This document shows, in pieces, positions 53,019-60,939 of a DNA stretch of 64,000 nt; position 1 is the first letter of the stretch, and each line of letters begins with the position of its first letter. A model generated the notes under the pieces. It had not been told where the DNA came from and made no database searches. It saw only the letters and a list, made by a program, of their open reading frames with translations. Source of the DNA: Neobacillus nitrireducens. GTDB lineage: Bacteria; Bacillota; Bacilli; Bacillales; Cytobacillaceae. The stretch is from assembly GCF_030915405.1 (NCBI RefSeq), contig NZ_CP133262.1, positions 4,245,001 through 4,309,000 of the forward strand, written 5' to 3'. Both the position numbers and the translations under genes were made by a program.

Positions 53019-54305
53019 TTATTGATAGGCATTCACATTTAGCAATGTTTCCAAATCAACAATTTCAATATTCCTTTTTTGCAATTCCTCGATTAGGAGC
53101 GGTAAGGCTTTTTTTGTCTCACTCTTATCAGAATCGGAATGCATTAAGATAATGTCTCCGTTTCGAAGATTATCGATCACATTGCGAATGATATTTTTTG
53201 AATCTCTCTGCGACCAATCTAACGTATCAATCGACCAAAGAACAATGGAATAACCCTCTTCTTTTGCAACCTCTGCCACCTGTCCATTGGTATCTCCATA
53301 GGGTGTACGAAGAATTGCCGGCTTCTTGCCAATAACAGATTTAATCGCTTTCCCCGCTTGATTAATTTCAAGACGAGTGGCTTCTCTGCCTAATTTGGTT
53401 AATTCCACATGATTAAAGCTATGGCTTAAGACTAAGTTTCCATTTTTAAAAGCATTCATTACAACATCAGGATGCTTATTTACCTTACTGCCAATAAAGA
53501 AGAAATTACCTTTCACATGATGATTTGCCAAAATCTCAATGATCGCAGGAGTAATTACTTCATCAGGTCCATCATCAAATGTTAACGCTACCTGTTTTTT
53601 ATCTGGGCCATTAATATAAACATTATCCTGATTTTGGGCAAAGAAAACGATATCTTTTCGCCATTTTTGCATCGAGGTCCAGGCGGATTCTGATAGTTGA
53701 TTCGATTTTCCCTTAATATTCAAAATGTATTTATTATTCGCTGCAGTTCCTGTTGATCTTATTACATTAAAAACTGAGATATGATCAATGAGATTATTGC
53801 TTTTTGGAATGACCACCTTAAGTTGAATTTCTTGGTTCAACTCATAAACATAAATATTTTCATTGTTGTTTTCTCGTATTTCTGTGGGTTGACCAAAGGA
53901 TTTGACCACCATCTTGTCTGTAATTTTTTTAAGACCATCAGCAAAGGAACGGACGTCGAAAATTTCTCCTGCTTTGTTATAGCCTAAAACGATGTTTTTA
54001 CCTTGAAAGGTGGCATAGCTGCCAACACCAGCTTGGTCAACCTTGTCGGGTTCACCCCATTCAGAGTTTACCTGGCCGATTGTGCTATCAAACGCATTAA
54101 AAGGACAATCCTTTACCATCCCTTTCTGAGCCATATCCTTTATTTCAACCAGCTGTGCACTATAAGAATGGTTTATTTCTTTAGGCTGTAGGGCATTTTG
54201 CTTTGGCTTTACATTTTCACTTGGATGTGGCTTATCCGAATCACAAGCTGTAAATAGAGTAATCATAGAGAAACAGACAATAAATATGAGCTTGAGTTTC
54301 TTCAT
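53019..54305 (-). CDS. lipoprotein with DUF4309-like domain and polysaccharide deacetylase (NodB) domain
   Basis: 428 residues. Lipobox LFTAC places it on the outer face of the membrane. Residues about 60-200 resemble DUF4309/YjgB (KDCPFNAFDSTIGQVNSEWG, YATFQGKNIVLGYNKAGEIF). Residues about 235-420 are a NodB deacetylase with VALTFDDGPDE, metal His in SHSFNHVELTKLG, RTPYGDTNG and ILMHSD. Likely substrate is peptidoglycan or another N-acetyl glycan. Start ATG 54305 with AGGTGAGG upstream; an upstream extension to 54389 would hide the signal peptide. Confidence 0.87.
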   Translation of the reverse strand: MKKLKLIFIVCFSMITLFTACDSDKPHPSENVKPKQNALQPKEINHSYSAQLVEIKDMAQKGMVKDCPFNAFDSTIGQVNSEWGEPDKVDQAGVGSYATFQGKNIVLGYNKAGEIFDVRSFADGLKKITDKMVVKSFGQPTEIRENNNENIYVYELNQEIQLKVVIPKSNNLIDHISVFNVIRSTGTAANNKYILNIKGKSNQLSESAWTSMQKWRKDIVFFAQNQDNVYINGPDKKQVALTFDDGPDEVITPAIIEILANHHVKGNFFFIGSKVNKHPDVVMNAFKNGNLVLSHSFNHVELTKLGREATRLEINQAGKAIKSVIGKKPAILRTPYGDTNGQVAEVAKEEGYSIVLWSIDTLDWSQRDSKNIIRNVIDNLRNGDIILMHSDSDKSETKKALPLLIEELQKRNIEIVDLETLLNVNAYQ

Positions 54306-54390
54306 CCAATTCCTCACCTTCCATAAATCAATTCTTGAACTAATCATAGCAAAATCCTTCACTATTGGAAAAAAATAAATTCTATCCAAC

Positions 54391-54421
54391 GAAAAAGGAC
54401 AAAGCTTTAAGCCTTGTCCTA
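54391..54421 (-). terminator. terminator of the mrgA/dps gene
   Basis: On the minus strand AGGACAAGGC/GCTTTGTCCT with loop TTAAA and TTTTTC after it. Confidence 0.8.
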
Positions 54422-54439
54422 GATTAACGTTCAGTTCAA

Positions 54440-54874
54440 TTATGCCCCTAAGAAGGATTTCAACATCCAGTTATGTTTGTTAAGTTTTCCGATAAGACCT
54501 AAAAACATATCACTTGTTACTTCGTCATTGTTTTGTTCAGCGACTTCCATTCCCGCCTTTAGCTCATCAATAATTAATGAAAAGTCATGGACAATTGTCT
54601 TAACCATTTCTTCAGCAGATAAGGTTTCACTGGTTTCTTCAATCGTTGCAAGTTGAAGATATTCTTTAAGCGTAGATATTGGAGAACCGCCAATGGTTAA
54701 TAATTGTTCAGCAAATTCATCAATAGTCGCTGCGGCTTCCTCATATAATTCTTCAAATTTGGCGTGCAAGGTAAAGAAGTGAGGACCTTTCACATACCAG
54801 TGAAAACGATGTAATTTAGTATATAGGACATTCCAATTAGCAATTTGTTGGTTGATCATTTGTTCAACTGTCAT
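54440..54874 (-). CDS. mrgA: Dps/MrgA-family DNA-protecting ferritin
   Basis: 144-residue four-helix protein that oxidises and stores iron and can coat DNA. The inter-subunit ferroxidase residues lie in NVLYTKLHRFHWYVKGPHFF and FEELYEEAAATIDEFAEQLL. Closest to Bacillus MrgA/Dps. An exact PerR box stands 68 bp before the start, which argues for the peroxide-regulated MrgA role rather than the sigma-B-dependent Dps. Confidence 0.9.
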   Translation of the reverse strand: MTVEQMINQQIANWNVLYTKLHRFHWYVKGPHFFTLHAKFEELYEEAAATIDEFAEQLLTIGGSPISTLKEYLQLATIEETSETLSAEEMVKTIVHDFSLIIDELKAGMEVAEQNNDEVTSDMFLGLIGKLNKHNWMLKSFLGA

Positions 54875-54941
54875 TTAGCATTCCTCCTAATTTCTTATCT
54901 AAATTAATTATAACATATATTATTTAAAAGTAAATATTAAA

Positions 54942-54956
54942 TTATAATAATTATAA
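54942..54956. promoter_or_regulatory. PerR box upstream of mrgA
   Basis: TTATAATAATTATAA is identical to the 7-1-7 PerR consensus TTATAATnATTATAA. A second, poorer TTATAACATATATTA lies nearer the gene at about 54909. Confidence 0.87.
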
Positions 54957-55058
54957 ATAAGGTAAAAAACATTTTTTAAAAATAGTAACTAGGGAGAACT
55001 CTGGGTATCTTAATAATATTTACTTGAAAGGATACCTTAATATTAAGGGGGAACTGTC

Positions 55059-55868
55059 ATGAAACTTACTCACGAGCAGGCAATAGAGTTACACGGCTTT
55101 AATAACTTGACGAAATCGTTAAGCTTTAATATGTATGACGTATGTTTTACGAGAACCCGGGAAGAGCGTGAAGCCTATTTGAATTATATCGATGAACAAT
55201 ACAGTGCGGACAGGCTGCAAAAAATATTAATACATGTATCAGATATCATTGGTGCACATGTTTTAAATGTGGCGAGCCAGGACTTTGAACCCGCTGGGGC
55301 GAGCGTGACCCTGTTGGTATCCGAGGGGCCGGTCGCGAATGCACCGTCTGAATCCTTTGAAGAATCCCCGGGGCCGCTTCCGGAGTCGGTGGTGATGCAG
55401 TTAGATAAAAGTCATATTACGGTCCATACATACCCGGAGTTTCATCCAGATGAAGGAATCAGCACGTTTAGAGCGGATATTGACGTTTCTACCTGTGGTG
55501 AAATTTCGCCGCTTAAGGCTCTCCATTATTTAATCAGATCATTTGAGACGGATGTAATGACAATTGATTACCGGGTTCGCGGTTTTACAAGGGATAAGAC
55601 AGGGCATAAACTCTTTATTGACCATGAGATAAATTCCATTCAGAATTACATCCCGGAAGATGTCGGTGAGTTATTCGATATGATTGACGTCAATGTCTAT
55701 CAAGAGCATATTTTTCACACGAAATGCAAACTGCGTGAATTTGATTTAAATAATTATTTGTTTGGTTATACAAAAGATAAATTAACTCCTGATGAGCATA
55801 TCGAGATCACGAAGCGTTTAAAGATTGAGATGGACGAAATCTTTTATGGGAAAAATATAGTCCAATAA
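55059..55868 (+). CDS. speD: S-adenosylmethionine decarboxylase, long E. coli type (SpeD)
   Basis: Makes decarboxylated SAM for spermidine. The proenzyme cleaves itself before Ser in [13 protein letters not shown] to form the pyruvoyl group. [29 protein letters not shown] and [12 protein letters not shown] run closely with the 264-residue E. coli enzyme. 269 residues, about twice the 126-residue class usual in B. subtilis. No speE lies beside it. RBS AAGGGGGAA before the ATG; strong terminator after. Confidence 0.94.
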   Translation: MKLTHEQAIELHGFNNLTKSLSFNMYDVCFTRTREEREAYLNYIDEQYSADRLQKILIHVSDIIGAHVLNVASQDFEPAGASVTLLVSEGPVANAPSESFEESPGPLPESVVMQLDKSHITVHTYPEFHPDEGISTFRADIDVSTCGEISPLKALHYLIRSFETDVMTIDYRVRGFTRDKTGHKLFIDHEINSIQNYIPEDVGELFDMIDVNVYQEHIFHTKCKLREFDLNNYLFGYTKDKLTPDEHIEITKRLKIEMDEIFYGKNIVQ

Positions 55869-55894
55869 AAGAGCACGGGTTCCGCGCTCTTTTT
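55868..55894 (+). terminator. terminator of speD
   Basis: GAGC-A-CGG/CCG-C-GCTC stem with TTTTT after it, right behind the stop. Confidence 0.8.
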
Positions 55895-55916
55895 GCTTGC
55901 TAAAATGGAGAAATAC

Positions 55917-55970
55917 TTGACGTGCAACCAAAGGGTGTTATATAGTTTTGATATGAAACCAAATGGTTTC
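55917..55970 (+). promoter_or_regulatory. promoter and operator of the SRPBCC-arsR operon
   Basis: TTGACG, 18-base gap, TATAGT (55941). AACCAAAGGGT at 55926 and AACCAAATGGT at 55957 are nearly the same and 31 bp apart, three helical turns. The second forms a perfect GAAACCA-AA-TGGTTTC palindrome (55955-55970). They flank the -10, as expected for autorepression by the ArsR-type product. Confidence 0.65.
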
Positions 55971-56013
55971 GCAATTAAAAATAAGCGCAGCACAATTCGA
56001 GGAGGAAATTAAT

Positions 56014-56439
56014 ATGGCAAATGAGTCACAGGCAACATTAGAAGATATTAAATATACGGTCGTTTATAATGCTCCAATTGCAAAAGTTTGGGATGCTGTA
56101 GCGACAGCAGAAGGTCTAGGTGCATGGTTCATGCCAAATGATCTCCAACCAGTTGAAGGACATGAATTTCATTTAAATGCAGCACAATTTGGGATGTCAC
56201 CATGTAAGGTCACACATGTGGATCCACCTAACAAACTTTCTTTTAATTGGGGAAAAGATTGGACACTATCATTTGAATTAAAAGAAATAGATGATAAAAC
56301 AGAATTAACGTTAACCCATGGTGGCTGGGACGCAAACAAAGTTACTGAATTTGGTGCGCCGCACACTCCAATTCGCGACAACATGAATCAGGGCTGGGCA
56401 GGGCTTGTGAAAAAATTACAAGCATATGTTGAGGCATAA
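56014..56439 (+). CDS. SRPBCC / AHSA1-type ligand-binding protein
   Basis: 141-residue START-like fold: YTVVYNAPIAKVWDAVATAEGLGAW at the N-terminus, FNWGKDWTLSFELKEIDD in the sheet, and a last helix NQGWAGLVKKLQAYVEA. Such proteins hold hydrophobic ligands and are often paired with ArsR regulators. The ATG at 56014 has GAGGAGG upstream; the frame open from 55963 is ahead of it and overlaps the operator. The next gene begins directly after the stop. Confidence 0.85.
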   Translation: MANESQATLEDIKYTVVYNAPIAKVWDAVATAEGLGAWFMPNDLQPVEGHEFHLNAAQFGMSPCKVTHVDPPNKLSFNWGKDWTLSFELKEIDDKTELTLTHGGWDANKVTEFGAPHTPIRDNMNQGWAGLVKKLQAYVEA

Positions 56440-56778
56440 ATGACAGCTTCCTCGGCAAAGCATGATGTCTTTCAAGCCATCGCTGATCCAACAAGACGGA
56501 AACTGTTAAAACTTCTTAGCAAAGAAGAAATGCCTGTCACGGCAATTAGTGAACACTTTCCAATCAGCCGAACCGCTGTATCCAAGCACTTACGTGTATT
56601 AGCAGATGCAGGGTTGGTCAAGGAACGGAAAGCGGGCAGGGAAACAAGGTACAAGCTTGAGCCGGAACCCTTATATGAATTAAAAGATTGGCTCCAATAT
56701 TTTGAGTTATTTTGGGAGAATAAATTATCAGCACTTAAGTTCTTTGTTGAAACGGATGCGAAAGAAGACGATGAATAA
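56440..56778 (+). CDS. ArsR-family transcriptional regulator
   Basis: 112-residue winged helix: FQAIADPTRRKLLKLLSKEE, then VTAISEHFPISRTAVSKHLRV as recognition helix and KERKAGRETRYKLEPEPL as wing. It has no Cys, so metal sensing through thiolates is excluded. The group resembles SdpR-like regulators that sit beside SRPBCC or AHSA1 genes. Start codon follows the SRPBCC stop without gap, giving tight coupling. Likely binds the AACCAAA sites upstream. Confidence 0.88.
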   Translation: MTASSAKHDVFQAIADPTRRKLLKLLSKEEMPVTAISEHFPISRTAVSKHLRVLADAGLVKERKAGRETRYKLEPEPLYELKDWLQYFELFWENKLSALKFFVETDAKEDDE

Positions 56779-56821
56779 TATCATCAATAATAATTATCAG
56801 CAATAGCACAAATAGAAATGA

Positions 56822-56863
56822 AAAAAAGTGATACCCCTCTTTTACGATGGGTATCACTTTTTC
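56822..56863. terminator. bidirectional terminator between arsR and the permease gene
   Basis: AAAAAGTGATACCC/GGGTATCACTTTTT with a 12-base loop. Confidence 0.85.
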
Positions 56864-56872
56864 TGTTTTCAG

Positions 56873-58228
56873 TTAAGCCAGGATTTCACCGGCAACCTTT
56901 CGTCTAACAATAAAAGAGAGGATGATTAGAAAGCCAATCGTTGCCAAGCTAACGGATGTACCAATTAAATTATTCGGATTAAACACAAATCCAATAAAGA
57001 TAATACTTAAAGATCCAATTGCAAAGATAGTAGTATAAGGAAACCATTTTACGTTAAAAGCTGGCTTGCTTTTGTAAAGCGGCCTTAATTTAAGCTGGGC
57101 TGCACAAATACTAATCCAGATTAGCATGACCGTAAACCCTGGAATGGTCATGAGATAACCAATAACCTGACTAGGTGTTAAATAGGCTAAGTAAACGCCT
57201 GCTAGTATACAAATACTTGTCAGCATAATTCCTGTTAATGGGATTCCTTTTGCAGAGAGTCTTGCTAACCCTTTAGGTGCAACGCCACTTTGTGCCATCG
57301 AAAACAACGTTCTGGATGTCGCATAGATACCAGAATTTGCGGCTGAAAGTACCGCTGTTAAAAGAACAAAGTTCATAATATGTGCTGCTCCCGGTAACCC
57401 GGTTGTGCTGAAGACTTGAACGAAAGGACTGTCTGCTCCCGTAACCTTGTTCCATGGCATGAGTCCACAAATGATAAGAATTGGTAAAATGTAAAAAATA
57501 ATGACACGCCAAACCGCGCCTTTAATAATTTTGGGCAGTACTTTCTCGGCATCTTTTGTTTCGGTTACAGCAACACCGATTAATTCGGCCCCGCCATAGG
57601 AAAACATGACGACTAAAAAGGCACTTAATGTTCCCCCGATTCCATTCGGGAAGAATCCGCCATGACCAGTATAGTTCGAAAGTGGATCTTGGATAGAACT
57701 AGGAATGATACCCAGGAGGAGAGAAAAGCCTAATATAATAAAAGCAATCAGGGCAATAATTTTAATTCCTGCAAACCAAAATTCAAGCTCACCGTAGTAT
57801 TTTACTTGAGTTAAATTTATGCCAACAATGACGACGGCACAAAGGAAACTAAGGAGCCATAATGGTATCGTAGGAAACCAGAATTGTAGAAAACTTCCCG
57901 CTGCTAATAATTCAACCACCGTTACAATAATCCAATTGATCCAGTAGAGCCAACCAACGAGATAAGAAACTTGGAATCCAAATGCTTTATTTACTAAATG
58001 CTGGACATTTAAATTCGGAAAAGCAAGCGCCATTTCCCCTAAGGCAGCCATAATGATAAAGAGTAATAGACCACCAATTAAATAGGCAATTACTACACTG
58101 GGTCCGGCAATCGCTAATGTATCGGAACTGCCTTTAAAAATTCCTGTACCAATCATACCAGCCAAGGCGATAAACTGGACATGCCTCGGTAATAATCCTT
58201 TTTTTAAATTCTGCTGATTATTTTCCAT
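56873..58228 (-). CDS. amino acid permease (APC superfamily, AAT type)
   Basis: Twelve predicted membrane helices in 451 residues. The first helix has FIALAGMIGTGIFKGSSDTL, the unwound GxGIF segment for substrate binding; helix 8 region SAANSGIYATSRTLFSMAQ is typical of the amino acid transporter (AAT) family. Like B. subtilis YbxG/AapA-type permeases, but the substrate is not readable. Single gene, minus strand. An ACGCTT-TT-AAGCGT hairpin lies upstream near 58260. Confidence 0.87.
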   Translation of the reverse strand: MENNQQNLKKGLLPRHVQFIALAGMIGTGIFKGSSDTLAIAGPSVVIAYLIGGLLLFIIMAALGEMALAFPNLNVQHLVNKAFGFQVSYLVGWLYWINWIIVTVVELLAAGSFLQFWFPTIPLWLLSFLCAVVIVGINLTQVKYYGELEFWFAGIKIIALIAFIILGFSLLLGIIPSSIQDPLSNYTGHGGFFPNGIGGTLSAFLVVMFSYGGAELIGVAVTETKDAEKVLPKIIKGAVWRVIIFYILPILIICGLMPWNKVTGADSPFVQVFSTTGLPGAAHIMNFVLLTAVLSAANSGIYATSRTLFSMAQSGVAPKGLARLSAKGIPLTGIMLTSICILAGVYLAYLTPSQVIGYLMTIPGFTVMLIWISICAAQLKLRPLYKSKPAFNVKWFPYTTIFAIGSLSIIFIGFVFNPNNLIGTSVSLATIGFLIILSFIVRRKVAGEILA

Positions 58229-58500
58229 GTTATTCCTACCTACTTATCTTTTTTGCTTAGACGCTTTTAAGCGTTAAAGTATTATATTGATATACTACCA
58301 TACTATTAAAAACTGTCAATTAGTATTGAAGATTTTCATATGCCCCCTTTTACTGCACAACAAGAACTTAGTCGCATTGCAGAGATGCTTCAAGGAATCT
58401 TGTGAAGGGCTTAAAATATTAACCATAAGAATTTTTTTTGGTTGAAGGAAACTTTGTTTAATATGGCGAATATAATAAATAAAGGTAGGAGATGATTATT
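58229..58500. other. control region upstream of the permease gene
   Basis: AT-rich, about 270 bp, with ACGCTT-TT-AAGCGT at 58261-58274 and a TATTATATTGATATACT stretch. No gene. Promoters for the permease and the small ORF must lie here. Confidence 0.4.
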
Positions 58501-58635
58501 ATGTTCGTAACCCCTCGATTGCAACGGAGGATTTTCATTTATTCATATGTATTTAGAAAACTAGGCATTTTAAGTGAACAGGAATATAACAGAATCACTG
58601 ACAGTATTACTGACCAATTACATGAACAACATTGA
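58501..58635 (+). CDS. 44-residue small protein, unknown (SHOCT-like helix pair)
   Basis: Begins MFVTPRLQRRIFIYSYVF, then RKLGILSEQEYNRITDSIT and ends HEQH. The GILSEQEY turn between two helices resembles a SHOCT-like module, but that is only a resemblance. TAGGAG stands nine bases before the ATG, and a strong terminator lies just behind the stop, so the unit is a complete small transcription unit. No membrane segment. Confidence 0.6.
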   Translation: MFVTPRLQRRIFIYSYVFRKLGILSEQEYNRITDSITDQLHEQH

Positions 58636-58648
58636 TTTTTGACAAACA

Positions 58649-58679
58649 AAAAACACGCGATGGTCTCGCGTGTTTTTTT
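58649..58679. terminator. terminator after the 44-residue ORF
   Basis: AACACGCGA/TCGCGTGTT with a 4- to 5-base loop and TTTTTTT; the A-run on the left may let it serve the minus-strand gene as well. Confidence 0.88.
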
Positions 58680-58698
58680 ATGGTATTGTTCTATTTTA

Positions 58699-58920
58699 TT
58701 AAGATGACATTTTTACTCTTTTTTGTGTAGTAGTCCATTTTCCGCGGCTTGGGCTAACTACCAAGTCATTATAGGCTAAGACATTTAGATCTCGTTGTAT
58801 GGTGCGAGGAGTGATACCAAATTCCTCTACAAGTTCTTGCGTAGAAACAGTGCCGTTATTGCGGATAAACATGTAGATACATTTGATGCGGTTTAACATC
58901 CGGTTAGTTGAAGGTTTCAA
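58699..58920 (-). CDS. short DeoR-type HTH protein
   Basis: 73 residues, essentially only a winged helix: MLNRIKCIYMFIRNNGTVST, then LVEEFGITPRTIQRDLNVLA and SPSRGKWTTTQKR. There is no effector domain, so it is a DNA-binding module alone, a type common in Bacillaceae. The TTG at 58920 has GGGAG seven bases upstream. The frame is open to an ATG at 59028, but that ATG directly abuts its GGAG and adds a 36-residue extension of unclear worth. Confidence 0.7.
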   Translation of the reverse strand: MKPSTNRMLNRIKCIYMFIRNNGTVSTQELVEEFGITPRTIQRDLNVLAYNDLVVSPSRGKWTTTQKRVKMSS

Positions 58921-59309
58921 AGAACCACTCCCTATCCTTTTTTCAAACCCATGGCAATACCCTGCTACCGACAGCCTATTTGAAGATTCCTCTTCAAGAA
59001 TATGTAGTTTTCTTTTCCGCGCAGACATCTCCTTTTCATGGATGATTACTGTGGATACTTAATGTCTTACATCTATCCTTATTGTAACCACAAAATCAGA
59101 AAATTTCCACCAATATACTTAAATTTACAAAATAATCTTCAAAAATTTACATAAATTGTTCGGATATTTGCCCTCCTTTGCTATACTCTTACTATAGGTT
59201 ATGGGTTTTAATGTATGGATTATGACAAATTATTTGAATTTTTAGTTAAATTATTTGATTTTTTTGAATTGGCAAGGAATGAATAAGATAGTAAAAGGGG
59301 AATGGGGAA

Positions 59310-60182
59310 ATGAAATTTGCAATCTTGGATGGGAATATTATTGAGCGTTCAGAAGCAAAGGTTGATGTAGAAGACCGAGGCTATCAATTTGGCGATGGTG
59401 TGTACGAGGTTATTCGTGTCTATAATGGAAAGATGTTCACAGCAACTGAACATCTCAATCGTTTTCAAAAAAGTTTAGATAGTATTGGAATCACACTTCC
59501 ATACACGAAGGAGCATTTAACAGGATTACTTGAAGAGCTTATTGCAAAAAATAATCTCCAGTTAGGGACAATTTATATGCAGATTACGAGAGGAGTCGCA
59601 CCTCGTAATCACGCTTTCCCTGCGGAAAATGTAACGCCTAGCCTTGTAGCCTATACAAAGGAAGTAGGCAGACCTTTGGAAAGCTTAAAGGCTGGTGTAA
59701 AAACAATCGTAACTGACGATATTCGCTGGCTCCGCTGTGACATCAAAAGTTTGAATTTGCTAGGCAATCTATTAGCAAAGCAAAAAGCCACTGTTGAAGG
59801 CTGCTTTGAGGCGATTCAGCATCGCAGCGAAGAAGTGACGGAAGGAAGTTCCTCCAATATCTTTGTCGTTAAAAACGGTATTGTCAGCACGCATCAATCG
59901 AATAATCTCATTTTAAAAGGGATTACAAAGGATGTCATTTTGCAGGTCTGTACAAACAACAATATCGTGGTGGAAGAACGAGCATTTACACTTGAGGAAT
60001 TGGTGAATGCTGATGAGGTGTTCCTATCAAGTACAACTGCAGAGGTCATGCCGATTATTGAAGTGGATAGGAAGCCTGTTACGGATGGTTTACCCGGCCC
60101 TGTCACAAGAAAGCTACAGGAATTGTTGGAGCAAGAAATTGAAAAACAATGCGGAACACTTAAAGATAAAATTTTTAATTAG
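59310..60182 (+). CDS. dat: D-amino acid (D-alanine) aminotransferase Dat
   Basis: Fold IV PLP enzyme that makes D-glutamate or D-alanine by transamination. DRGYQFGDGVYEVIRVYNG at the start, the PLP-binding Lys in DIKSLNLLGNLLAKQ near 145, EGSSSNIFVVKNG and FLSSTTAEVMPI follow the D-amino acid transaminase pattern and not the branched-chain one. 290 residues. RBS AAAAGGGG. Single gene with its own hairpins after it. Confidence 0.92.
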   Translation: MKFAILDGNIIERSEAKVDVEDRGYQFGDGVYEVIRVYNGKMFTATEHLNRFQKSLDSIGITLPYTKEHLTGLLEELIAKNNLQLGTIYMQITRGVAPRNHAFPAENVTPSLVAYTKEVGRPLESLKAGVKTIVTDDIRWLRCDIKSLNLLGNLLAKQKATVEGCFEAIQHRSEEVTEGSSSNIFVVKNGIVSTHQSNNLILKGITKDVILQVCTNNNIVVEERAFTLEELVNADEVFLSSTTAEVMPIIEVDRKPVTDGLPGPVTRKLQELLEQEIEKQCGTLKDKIFN

Positions 60183-60297
60183 AAAAAAAGACGTGAACAC
60201 AGAAGTAAATAAAGGGTTCCGTTTAAGATGCTTTTCTTAAAATGCGTGCCGAAATGACAGTCGTATTGGCATCGTTATTGGTATATAAAAAAGTAAG

Positions 60298-60325
60298 ACC
60301 CGCCATATTGAATGGCGAGTTTCTT
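60298..60325 (+). terminator. hairpin after dat
   Basis: CGCCAT/ATGGCG with loop ATTGA, next to GTTTCTTT; a second hairpin, AAAACCTCA/TGAGGTTTT, follows at 60353-60388. Either may end the dat transcript. Confidence 0.55.
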
Positions 60326-60460
60326 TAGTAGGAATCAAATACCTTTTTTTTTAAAACCTCACTGTAATGCATCAAAATGAGGTTTTCTTGGATTTTTGAG
60401 ATAAAATTCATACCTTTTTAATTAAGATGTCTTTGCCTTAATAGGGTAACCAGCAAAAGT

Positions 60461-60664
60461 AAAATAAGCGGAGATTTTCCGGTTAATTGCAGAATGGAGC
60501 TCGTTTCGGGGTATATAAGCGGAGGTTTTCCGGTTATGCAAAGCAAATTCTCCCATTTTCTAATTTTTCGAGTCAAATAGGCGGAATTTCTCCGTCTATT
60601 TAAGCTTATTTTTAAAATAATTACCAGTTAAGCGGAATTATTCCGTCTATTTATCAACTCGGGT
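60461..60664 (-). repeat. composite intergenic repeat of CGGA-N5-TCCG hairpins, copy B (inverted)
   Basis: Reverse complement of copy A at 38354. In copy-A orientation the cores read CGGAATAATTCCG, CGGAGAAATTCCG, CGGAAAACCTCCG and CGGAAAATCTCCG, each with both arms paired and with the same linkers (CTTAAATAGA, CTCGAAAAA, TTTGCTTTGC, GAGCTCCATT). Loop changes between copies leave the arms intact. Confidence 0.85.
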
Positions 60665-60854
60665 GCTTAACCTGATCCCCAACCTATAAGTGCGGAATGA
60701 TGTCAATTGCCACGTCAAAGATAATAAAATTTTGTAGAAACCTTGATAAATAAAGAAAAAGACGTATGATAATTCATACGTCAATTCTTGTGTCCTTTAA
60801 TAAGAATTCCATAAATATTAACGCATAAATTCAACTACATCTCTGTCTTCGCTT

Positions 60855-60938
60855 TCGGCTTGCCAATCGACGTTTCCTTTATCTTAGTTGGAGCGCTCCA
60901 GGCCATACGCCGCTGAACAGGGCGCTTCCGCTTTTCTT
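60855..60938. repeat. dispersed structured intergenic repeat, copy 3 (truncated)
   Basis: Only the right half of the element at 16686 and 27636: GTTTCCTTTATCTTAGT, then GCTCCAGGCCATACGCCGCT and GGGCGCTTCCGCTTTT. The left arm is replaced by unrelated sequence. As in copy 2 it ends at the 3' end of a minus-strand gene (ytkP, stop at 60940). Confidence 0.75.
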
Positions 60939-60939
60939 A

